From Canna indica (lineage: Eukaryota > Streptophyta > Magnoliopsida > Zingiberales > Cannaceae): 64,000 nt of DNA. The notes below the pieces were generated by a model. The model was not told where the DNA came from, made no database searches, and was given only the letters and a program-made list of their open reading frames with translations. Each line of letters begins with the position of its first letter. Within the stretch, counting starts at the first letter, position 1. A program made the position numbers and the translations under genes. The stretch covers positions 5,148,501 to 5,212,500 of the forward strand of contig CP136895.1 in assembly GCA_034359265.1 (NCBI GenBank), in the 5' to 3' direction. Below, one piece after another: positions 1 through 12,100 of this stretch.

Positions 1-167
1 TCAGCTATATTTACAAGTCTAAAGCCATCCACTCGAAGTTGGTTGATGAGGAGAGTCTCCAGTTGGCTTGCGATGCTCTTTCCTGGAACTATGACGTAAA
101 TGAGTGGTGCATCTTGCATACCTTCCTTAGAACGATGTGCACGAAGCCGGCCAGCCAGATCATCAGT
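1..167 (-). CDS. MSH1: MSH1 exon 21 (partial): rest of GIY-YIG domain
   Basis: Opens [20 protein letters not shown] with the catalytic Arg region, then [10 protein letters not shown] with the metal-binding Glu, and runs off the left edge at LVNIA. The stop codon is not in the window. Acceptor attacag. Confidence 0.93.
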
Positions 168-3100
168 CTGTAATTTACGCTTCTTATATTAGATAATAAA
201 TATTTACATAAGATAAAACCAAATACAAGAGAGAATACAACCTGCCCAATGTATAGTGTCCTATCAGGTCTCATGAGAACATAAATGCTAGAAGTGCCAA
301 CAGTTGAGGGAGGAGGCTGCTCCCTAGCACCAATATAATAACATCTAACTTCAGCAAACTCAGATATGTTTTTCTTCTTGTAAAGCTCAAACAATTTTCT
401 ATGGCAGATAATTGTTACGGCACTCTTAACTTCCTCAATTAATAACTGATCTGAAACACTAGGACATCCTGAATTGGCCGTTGAGTCATAAACTTTGGCT
501 AGACCATTTAAGCAAGGTACAGTTCTACAGTCAAAAACTTCTGAATTGGAAGTCTCAGAAGTAGAGCCAACTGCTGCATCAGTTAAACTCATTGATAGGT
601 ACAGTTCCTGAGCTCTTCTAATGATATTTTCAGGAATACCTTCTCTCTCAGCAGTCTCAAAGGCAAGACTCTCTCTGCAGATTCCATCTATCAACTTCCA
701 TGTTGGTTTTATACATCCATCTATGACCTTTGTACCCATTGCTTTGTATACAGTAGATCTTGCCGCTAAAGGCAAGTCAAAAATACCATGCAAATGGGTC
801 GATACAATACCCAAGCAGCCAATTTGATCAAGAGTTTCAACAATACTGCCGGCAATGCAAGTTCCCTTTGCAGTTTCAGTGCCTCTACATATTTCATCCA
901 CAAGAACTAGACTCCTTGCAGTAAACCTACTAACAATAGATCGAATCTCTGACATTTCAATCTGAAATTCACATATTCATAAGGGCATCAGGATAACATT
1001 TTAATAATTGACATCATCATAAACTGAAGATCAAAGGGATACATAATCCTGTGTACTGATGATATTTATGTAAGACAGGTTATTTTAAAAGATAAATAAG
1101 ATAGCAGCATGAATAGCTTATCATTCTATAGGAATCTTACACATTATACATTTTGAAATTTGTTGATATCAAAGACATTAGACTTTTCATACGCAAGTTT
1201 CACAAAAGCATGACCTTCTGCAGTTAAAGAATTCAATGCTTTATTTTTAGAGTGATCCCAGTTACAATGGTAATTTTGCTCTACTCCGACATAGGAGATC
1301 AATGTTTGGGCCGAGGAAACCTCCTAGCGATGCAAAGATAAGGTTGCCTATGTTGACCCTTCCTGAGCTTTGCATTAGCAGGAACCTTGTTCAATGCGCA
1401 CTAGGATTGCCCTTTTAAAATTGTCTTTTTATCCACGTTGTCAAAGGTGTGCCCCTGGGCACCTAGGCCCGCCAAGCACGGCGCCAAATAGGTCTTGCGC
1501 CTTGGTCCAGTCAAGGCGCAACGCCTTCACTCAGCCGCGCACCTTGGCTAGTTGGCTGCGCATGGGTGCTTTTTTTAAGCTCCAAGCGCGTGCTTTATGT
1601 CTGATTAAAACCAATTTTTTCTTTATGGACGTACCAAGTGTTTTTGTCATTCTCGCTCACGAGTGTCCTAATGCTGCGCACAATTTTTTTTCTTTAAATT
1701 TCACTGCTTTACATGTTGGATTGTTAATTTGAATCACCTGTTGGAACTGTTGTTTGTCTCTTTCATTAGATTCATGATATGCGAGCTTTTAATTCTATGT
1801 TGGAATTGTTGATTTTATAGGTGCAAAGGTGCAAATAATCTAATTCTTATATTGCATACCATATTTTTCATTGTTTGAGAATAATAGAGATAATATTTTT
1901 AAAAGGGTGTGCCTTACTTCAGGCGCATGTTTTAGGCGATATGGGACCTTTGCGCCTTGAGTATGCCTCGCGCCTTTGACAGGGTTGCTTTTTATTTAGT
2001 ATTTACCTATATGGCTATATCAACAATTTTAAGATACCCAAAGAAATTCAAACTTTAAGAATAATGATCTCCACTTGCTACCCGGTACAAAAATGTATGA
2101 AAAATACTATCAACTATGGTTTGAAATTACATACTGTAGCGGACGATATATACCGATTTTTGGACAAACCAGTATACGGTACACTCGGTATCGGGTGTAC
2201 CGATACATACCGGGCGTACCGCCCGCTATGCCCATAGCTTGATGTATTTGACTAATTAAATGTTTTATAGCTTTAAACCAGTGTTGTTATGAGGCTTTAG
2301 GCGCTCCATGGCGCCAAGGTCTCTTATTGCCCGGGGCGCTAGGCGCTAGAATAAGCGCTCGTCCGGGGGAAGCGAGGCGCTTATATATATATATTGAATA
2401 TTCAAAAGATTAGATGTTATATTGTTATGTATGTTATGTCACGAGCATGTTCTGCATATATCAAGTTTTTAGAAATTATTTTAGAACACTAGAAGTCTAG
2501 AACAACACATGATATCAATATGTTTAGAAGTTATTACTAAACACTAGACTACTAGAGGTATAGAATGTTTAGAAGTTATTTCGGAACAAAGCATGTTGAT
2601 AACATGCTCTAAATATTAGGATTTTAAGAGAAATTTAAATACAGCGAAGACAAGCGAAGACGAACTATAAAGGAGTAAGGAGAAATTAGGATAGTCTTAT
2701 TTCCTAGATTGATTGTCGTTAGAAATTTGATACACCGATGCCGAAGTAAGGTGAGGAAGAAGGTAGGATGTGAGGAAGACAATGAGGGTTAACGTTGAGT
2801 ATTTTGTAAAAAAAAATCGAAGGTTTGTGAAAGGGTACGGTGGAAAAAACTGGGACCTTTCGGTCCTAGCTTTATTTTTTGTTTAGAATTATTTATAAAG
2901 AGAATGCTATTATATATAATGGTTAGATTTAACAAAAAAAATAACCTTAGCCTAGTGGTGGGACCTCTATTGGTCCACCAAAAGGCCAAAAGTTGAAATC
3001 TTGTTGAAAAGTTTGTTTTTGTTTATACTAGGTGCTGCCCGGGAACAATGAGGCGCCCAAATTAAGCGCTACTTAGGCGGTGCCTCATTGAAGGTGCCCG

Positions 3101-6100
3101 CCTCAAGGTGTTAAGAGGCGCTTGGGCCTCGCCTCGTGTCTCCTGGGAGCCTAGGCGAGCGCCCGAGCGCCTGGTGACAACACTGCTTTAAACTATATAT
3201 TAAACTTCAAGAGTTCAAAACTATGTTTTTCAGCTTAAAAAATAACGGTACCCCTTTTCGATACGGACCATACCATATGTAGGTGTAGTACGGTAGGTAC
3301 GTACCAGTACCGGCAACAGACCGGTACAAAATCCGAGATTTTGAACCTTTCTATCAACTAAGGACTAAGGCCCTTCTGCATTACTTCCATATCACATATA
3401 AATAAAACATCATAAATTGGTTAGGTAAACTGCAAGCCAGAGCTCAAGTGTTATCTTCAGCACCTGAAATGAGCTTTTCCCATCAGCAGGACTGTCATAA
3501 GCTTTCATGTGTAGCATAATAGAGTCAAAATTAGGAATTAAGGCTGATTCAGCAGGTACCATAAGCCCACAAATTCCAAGCAATGCAGCGGCACAAACTG
3601 ATCGAAGCAAACTGGATTTACCACCACCATTTGGTCCAGTAAGAAGGAAAAGTGTGTTCATGCTGACAGTGTTCTTTGTTGAGTCTCCTTGTGCAACATC
3701 AAACCAATAAGGAAACAACCCTGATAGTTCCATTTGGTTGTTTACTTTTGCCGACAATTTATTCTGCACAATGCAAGTTATGGTGAACACACAGAAAGAG
3801 ACTATAAAAAAATTAATTTGCATGATAGAAGATCTTCAAAGAAAGATTTTTTTTCAAAAATATCTAGCATACCAGCAGAAACTGAAAAGATTTCACACCG
3901 AACTACTATTAATTGTATTAAATTGTGCTCAACGCAAGTATGTTTCAAGTATACTAATAAATGGGACACTTCTAAAAGTGTGAAGAACTCAACAAATGAT
4001 TCCAATTAAACCATTTAAATAAGAGGCATGCACAAAAGATATTGAGAGAGAGGTTCAGCGAATATAAGTTATCAATTTGGACAATGATTCAGCTGTTTAG
4101 TGTGCAAGTAATAAAGAAACTTCCAAAGAAAGAAAAATAAGTAAATCTCTCCTTCCTATTGCCTCTGAATCCCTCAATTAAGCATGCTTGACGTAATATG
4201 AAGTTCAACACCCTTATCAGACAGGCCCGAAATTGAGATTTTGAAGATAACTTTAATTTGAGCATCCTTTTCATTTTGGAAAAAACCATTGACTTAAGTG
4301 GATATGCCTATTTTGGATATGCAACTTTCCCCATCGCGTGTAGGCACATGTGAGTAAAACTTATCCAAGCCCAACACATGATTTGACTTAATTTAAATGG
4401 GGATATTTTTTTAATAAAATATTGGCATTGGAGGATTTGAGCCCAAAACCTATTGCTCTCATACCATGATATCATATTATATTTTGAAGGATGGTCGACT
4501 TTCCCGAAAGATTAAGCTATTAGGAAATAGACAATGTATAAATTTACAAACACTTAACGACTCCAAATGCATCTACATACTTTCACAAAGTGTGCCTGAT
4601 TAAAATTAATTATGGTTAACAGTCTTTGAATTCAAGCAAAAAGTATAAATAACCATAAGAAACATAAACTTCATTAAAAAAAAATCTGAAGCAAATTAGA
4701 GTGTATAACTACCCTCTAATATGAAATTTTGGATAAAATTAAAATCTAAATATAGATAAACTAAAAGACTAAAAATCATCTAAAAACTAGTTTCTCTACT
4801 TTAATATTTTTCTTTAAAATTGTCTCAATTGGAATTAAATGTTAGACTAACAGAATATTATTCAACATTATCACTAAAAATTATTCAACATAAAAATATG
4901 CCACAACAAGTAATTGCTATTGCTAAAAGACTGACAGAATACCACAATCATTGTAAGTTGACCCTTGTATAGTACCTTGGGCTCATAGAACTCATATATC
5001 TCTGGGAAAGCCCATTCTCTTCTTCGACCTTCACTGCAAGACCAACATATCATCCATTTAATAAGCATGTATTGGCTACAGCATTAAATGATCATGAGCA
5101 GAATTGCAGCATGCTGAGAGTACATAAACATCTTTAACCAAATAATAAGCAACATTAATCAATTGGAATGAGTTATGAGTCTCATGAGACCAACACGACT
5201 TAATATCTAGAACAACAATAACAATCTAATGTCCCACCTACAACAATAGATAAAATTTTCCCTGCAATCGGGTTGTGTATCCCTGAAAAAGAAAAAGCAA
5301 GATATGCAGTATATCTATTGTCATTGCTCCAAGCCTTCTACTAAAATTTTTCATGGGAAGAAACTGAAGTATCTAAATGCAGTATATTGACATTATAAAC
5401 TAAGGACAATGCCTATGAATTTTACCCCAGTCAGCACGATGAAAATCACACAATACATCAGACAGGATCCATAACTAATGTGGAATGTATAACAACTTTG
5501 TTTGGGTTGGCTTATAGTTGTCAGGTAAAGATATCTAACATGAATGCTTGTACTGAAGAAAATAGTGGTGATTGTTGGCAGTGACGGAGCCACGAATTAA
5601 AATTAGGAGGTGCAAACTCAAATCGATAGATGATCAACAAGATTATGCTAAAGTTGAACATATTTTTCAAAAGATAATTCATTATATTATATAAAAATAA
5701 TATTCATATATAATTCGTAAACATAAAACATAACTTAAAGTCTTAAAATTTAAAAAAAGATTATAATTCTTTTCGACGATTTTCATACGTTAATAGCACT
5801 ACACAGCACGGCGGGGGCTACGCATTGTGAGGCCAATAGGCCATGGTCGTGCGTGGGCGTATGCAAGATATATGAAACACCATATTTCGGGTGCATTTTT
5901 TCACATATACAAAAAAAAGAATGCTGCTAAAGAAAAATCTGCATCCAGAAAGTGGCCCATTGGGGTGCATGGTACAAGATTTTCTTTACCGTTAGGGCTC
6001 TTCTTAGTATGGTCATGAGATTACGATCTTTATCGTAAAAATGTATTGCTCTTGTACTCCATTTCGATCTGCTTATTGCAAGATAAAAAAAATGAAAATT

Positions 6101-9100
6101 CTAGAAAGATCAAAAAGATAAAATAGAACGGTGACCTAAATGCTAAGATCTATGGTCTAATTTTGATATCATAAATGATCTTTTGTTATAGATATTATTG
6201 TAATTAAAAAATCAGAAGAGGTGCAGGTAGAAACTTCACTAAATTCTCTCTAACAAGATTCCAGTTACAGATCATAGATCTCCATAAAATTTCACCACTA
6301 ATTTGTCATAACTCTCACAACCAATAATTAAAGCTGTGTTTGGCTGGTGTTAAAGTCCCACATCGGTTAAAAATATGGTCAAGATAGCCTTTAAATAATT
6401 TGGGCAATCCTCACCTCGAGAGCTAGCTTTTGGGATGAGTTAGGCCCACTAATTTCTTAACAATTGGATAAAAGGAATTTTTAAGGAATAGAAATAGATA
6501 ATGGATAGGAGTTGATACGAATAGCATTTCCTTGTTTGGTTGACATTAGGAATAGACAAGGATTACTTTATTTGCTTAGCATAAAGAATACACAAGAAAT
6601 TGAGAAAAATGACTAAAATACCCTTCTAAATATAATAAATTGTAATTTGTTCTAATTACTAAGAATATAATAAAAATATGCATTAATGTATAATAATTTA
6701 TTAATTTTTAAATAGTAAATTATTATTTATTTTATTTTCCTAAAAATCGATTGAATCTTTATAAAATAATAATTATCTATTTAAGATATGTAATAATTAA
6801 ACTTAATTTTAGAATTTATTTTTTATATTTTTATGTAATATTATAAATATTGAAGGACAATATTGGAAATGTTCATGGAGAATAGTATTCCTTGGGTTGA
6901 GGTAACGAATAGTATTCCCCATCCATGGGGAATAGTATTCCTTACGGTCCACATATTCCTTATCAACAAGTTGGAATAAGCATGCCTTAAGGAATAGTAT
7001 TTCACTCCACATCTATTCCATCTAACCAAGCACACCCTAAGTGTACTAGAACAGATTGACTTGCCTGGATAAAAAATAATAGAAAATATCTGATACAACA
7101 TGCTGAAAAATATAACATAAATTGATCAATGATCACATTTCCTTAAGTGATGCTAAAATCATGGTCTAGTATTAGTAACTTTGTTCATGTAAGACTGCTT
7201 TGGTTGTTGTTTGGTACTACTTAAGGCTTAGAGGTTGGAACATCTCATACTTGAATGAACCAGAATTTATTACAATGATTCATTGTTGTAGCTAGATTGA
7301 TATTATTGAACTTATTGTGTACATGCAGAAAAATGGTAGCAACTGTTATAAGGAATAACAGGAAACAGCACAAAATTGCTTGGTATGACGAAGCAAAAGT
7401 ACACCTAATGATGCAATATGACTAAATGGCGCATTTGGTACAACATAATTTATCCATATTACGGGGTGATAGTTGATAAGAGTGAGGAAGAATAGGAGAA
7501 TAGAAAGAAGAAAATAAAGATTGTAGAGAGAATTTGTTTCTGTATTATTCCCTCAAGCCTTGGGGCTATATATATATAGAATCCTACAACTAGGTAAGGA
7601 AATACACAGCTATATACAGCTAGCTACTAGATAAGGAAATATAGCGATTTTTACGTTCAGAGGTGTGTAAGCACATGTAGTTTGATGAGTGATCCCCTGA
7701 TAGAAAATTAGAACATGATGAAGATAGATATTCTCTTCCATTATCACTTCGTAAGACTTTAATGGAAACATTGAATTGATTATGAATTTCTGCACAATTT
7801 TTGAAATATAGAAAATATTTCAAAACGATCGTTCATTAAATAAACCCAAGTGTAGCGAGAAAAGTCATCAATAGAAGTAATAAAATAATGAAAACCCATA
7901 GTTGTATTGACTCGACTTGGGCCCCATATGTCTGAATAACAATGTCAAACATATATGCGAGTGCAACCCTATTATTGACACGCTTAGGAAAGGAGCTACG
8001 AGTTTGTTTCCCAAGTTGACACGATTCACACTCCAAGGAGGACAAAGCAGAAAGACCATGAACAAGTTTTTTGAAGTTTGTTAGAGGTTTGGGAGACCAA
8101 ATCGACAATAAAGATCGGCAAATGTGGCAGAGGTAAAGGCGACAGGTAACTCACATCATGTTCCAATCGTCTTCCCCGTACTTCGATGCTGCACTACAAC
8201 AGAATCAGCCATAGGTAACAGAACAATTAAGACTTTTTGTTAGCTTGCTAATTGAAACAAGATTGTCAGGAGCAAACAAAACATGCTTCAGAGAGGAGCA
8301 AACAAAACATGCTTTAGAGGCACAGAAGAAAGGAGTTGAACTTCTCTTATTCCTTAGAACCATTAGCAAGTGTGACATTAGAAGAATTTGGAGTATAGGT
8401 GAGGGTTGAAAAGTGAGTTTTATTACCAGAGATGTGGTCAGATGCACCAGAAGAGTCCAGTATTCATAGGCCAAGGGAAGGACTTTTGGTGAGACAAGCA
8501 AAGGAATTACTAGAGTGGGAACCACCGGGAGAGGAGGAATGTTGCTTTGTAGCTTGAAATTGCAAGCACGGTTTAAAATACCACACCGTACACGGTGGTA
8601 CGGGCGGTTTTTACCAGTTTTTCAGAAAACCAATATACGGTACACCTGGTACAAGCAGTATTTATCAAATACCGCCCATACCGGGCGGTAATAGCCCGGT
8701 ATGACAGCTACCAGTGAGCTGTCAAAATAGCACAGTGCTATCAAAACAACACTATGTTACTTTTGACAGCACAATAAAAATAAAATAAGAATAAAAAATT
8801 CACTCCCGGTATGGATTTTTTGTACCGGCCCATACTGTGTGTTGGTACGATACTGTACCGGTATATACCGGTATCGGCCGGTGACCGAAATCGATACCGG
8901 TACCGATATTTTAAACCATGATTGCAAGTACTCGTTATAATATGCTCTAGTCAAAGTAACAGAATTAGGTTGTTGATCCTTTGCATCAGGTAAAGGTAAA
9001 GGTAAGGGAAGAAGAGGAAGAGGAAGCGGAAGCGGTCCATCCCCTTGAGCTTGTGCCATTTGAACCGCAGGTCAACTATTGCTGGAATGAGTATCGCGTG

Positions 9101-12100
9101 GTGGCCTACCATGCAATGCCCAACAAGTATCAGTATCTCGAGTATGTCCTTTATCACAATGGGAGCAGTGTAATTTTGAAACTCTCAATTTTCCTCTTTG
9201 AAAACCTCCTTGTCTGGACTGGGCAGGCAACTAAAATAGATGATTATGTCTCATTACTTTCTGTTGTGCGTGAAGAAATCCATAAAAGCCGAGCAGAAAC
9301 ATCCTCCAATGAAGGGATGACTTGACTTGTTAGAATCTAATCTGATCTCACATAGAACTTAGGTCAAATTTAAGTCCTAATAAGGCAAGAACCATAAAAG
9401 GATTTGTCTCTTTGTTTTTCTTCTCAGATAAAGGCATAAGAGAGTTAAATTCACCCCTTAGAATTTCTACCTTCCCCATGTACTCTGTCATATCTTGTTG
9501 ATTTTGTTGGAGATGCACAATACCAGAGACAACTTTATATATTCTTTGCACATCATTATTCATTAGTATAGAAAGTTTTAGCTTTTGCCCAAACTTTATA
9601 ACAAGTTTTACGGGACTGAAAGAGGGTGAGGAGTATAGGATCTAAAGAATGTCATAAAACACTACACAATTGAGCATCAATTTTAAGCCAAACTGCCCTT
9701 TCTTTTTCACCAATTCCAAAACCATTTTTCTCTAAATGATCTTCATACCCTTGTCCCATAACATAGTTCAACAGATGCAGCCCATGACACATAATTGTTG
9801 CTACCTTCTAACTTCGAGTACTATATGAGAATAAAGTTTTGATAAGATCTAAGCTTTCTCGAACCATTGACATTGTGAAAAGAGAAGTTTCCAAAAAAAT
9901 GAGAAATCTGTCTCCAATAATAAGAAAACCCGAGAAGAACAACCAATAGAGAGGATCTTTGAAGAGTGACGGAAGGACTGGGTCAAGTCGCCAGAAATGA
10001 GGTAGTGACGCTGGAGCAATAAATCGTAAAGACAACGGCCGGTGAACGCGCTGCGAATCTGGTGGCCGGATTCCGATGAAGGGCTGAACAAGAGGTGGCG
10101 CATCTACCTAGGCAGGCAGTGTGAGAAATCGATCACTCCTTAAGGTGGACTTAAGGAACCAGTAACTTTTAGGCTCCCATACCATGATAGTTGATAAGAG
10201 TGGGCAAGAATAGGAGAATAGAAAGAAGAAAATAAAGATTGTAGAGAGAATTTGTTGTTGTATTATTCCCTCAAACCTTGGGGCTATATATATACAAAAT
10301 CCTACACTAGGTAAGGAAATACACAGCTATGTACAGTTAACTACTAGATAAGGAAATATAGCTAGCTACTCGATAAAGAAATACAGCTAGCTATAGGTGT
10401 ACAATCAATCCCTTGATTACATCGTACAAATATCCCTTGATTATAAGGGTTATCTATAGGTGTACAATCAATCCCTTGATTACAGGATACAAATATCCCT
10501 TGATTAAGGGCAGGTAATCTTCACATGAGGCAATTTATATATGGTCATCCACATTACGATGTGCAAAAATGGTTGGTTATCCATCTTGTCAAGGGGATTT
10601 GCCTTATCTCATTAGCTCTGAGGGAATCTAAATTACCTATAAGGGGGGTCGCAACGTGGACTAACTGGTAAAGCACCAAAGTCCCACAAAGGGTTATTTC
10701 CCAACTTAGAATTTCATGTAATAGCTAACCAAGGAATCCATTAAAAATGGATCTAGCTAAGGGATCTCAATGCTATGATGGAAATCCTTAGGGGTTGTTT
10801 GGTATGAAACAATCTATTTGCATTAGTGGTAATGCGGCTTTTAAATTCTCAAGACCCACACATTTCCATGTTTGATTACCATGTTTGATTCGGACAATTG
10901 ATCATTAATCTAGATTACTAGGGGTCGTTTGGTATGAAGCAATCTATTTACATTAGTGGTAATCTAGATTGCCCAGATAATCCATACTACCACCAAATTG
11001 TTAATGTGGATAGCCTCTATAGGAGGTAGATATGTGGATTACCACCCAATGGTAATCCAAAATTCCAACATTGCCCTTCTCTCCTATACATCCTTCTCCA
11101 TGCAAGGGACCCCCAAATTTTGACAAGTGTTTTTTGGTAATTTTTTGTGAAGTCAAAAAATACAAAATTAGATTGCCATCTATGTTGACCAAACATGTGT
11201 AAATTTAAGGTAACAATCTATGCAACCTTAATCCTTTATAAGGTACCAAGCAATGTACCAAATGCAACCTTAATCCTTTCAAGATCCACAATGCCCTCAT
11301 CTCAAGATGTAAAAAGTATCAAAGAAAACAACAAGATAAAATCACATATATGCACTCATATATCATTGAAGTTTACAGTACAGTATGAGAAAACCTACTT
11401 AGCAACAAAATTATGATGACAAATTTTCACTAGACCACTCCAAATCAAATACTACAAACGGAACATACATCCAACACCATTTCAATCAAATAAGCACAAC
11501 CATTTTAAGTTCAGAACAGAATTATCATTGAAATTTCAAAGAAACATATCAAGTGAAGAAAAAAAGATACAAAGACTATAGATATGAGATGTTATTTGAT
11601 AAAACATAAAAGGCTTCACCTAACATGACCAAAAAGTGCCTTCGCTATGACAAGCAACATGGATGAATAAACTAGAATGTTCATTTTGGTCTGCAAATCA
11701 CTTGACAATCCTCTTAGTATATCCAAAATTTTAACCCTGGCATTATCACTTGCTTCATGGTACCTAAAAGGAGACCAGACAATTGTAAACCATTATCACC
11801 ACCAGTCCAAATATTTGAAATATAGGTTTTGAGATAAATATTTTTATGCTATGATGGGGAAAAGCATATCTAAGTTCAAGAAAGTGATTTAAAATATATA
11901 TTAACCTCTGTAATCCTTTTTCAACCTTGCTAGTTGTATACCATTCCTCTCCAACCTTTCTACCTTTCGAATCCGTAGCAGGTCTGAGATGTTTAATTTG
12001 TTCTTCTCCAATGGTGTTAGCAGACACAGCTGGAGAAAACCGTTTTCCTTTTAACCAAATTGCTTCATGCTCTCTTGCATAGCATATTTCACCCTTTGAA

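Larger units (their letters stand above)
962..3463. other. MSH1 intron 19 and its repeats
   Basis: Holds a hAT-like element (1433-1987) and a GGTACC-family element (2115-3350) that itself contains another hAT-like element (2279-3185). I see nothing interpretable in 962-1424. Confidence 0.7.
7467..10512 (-). mobile_element. Ty1/copia retrotransposon remnant with internal deletion
   Basis: Two matching LTR segments start TGATAGTTGATAAGAG, at 7467 (3' LTR, about 178 bp kept) and 10185 (5' LTR; its far end near 10512 is uncertain). Next to the 5' LTR, 10184-10171 reads TGGTATGGGAGCC on the minus strand, an initiator-tRNA-Met primer-binding site with changes. Gag, a zinc knuckle, protease and part of integrase follow in that order, all broken by frameshifts and stops. 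Reverse transcriptase and RNase H are gone: integrase runs straight into the 3' LTR near 7645. A GGTACC-family element interrupts it at 8567-8920. Confidence 0.8.
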
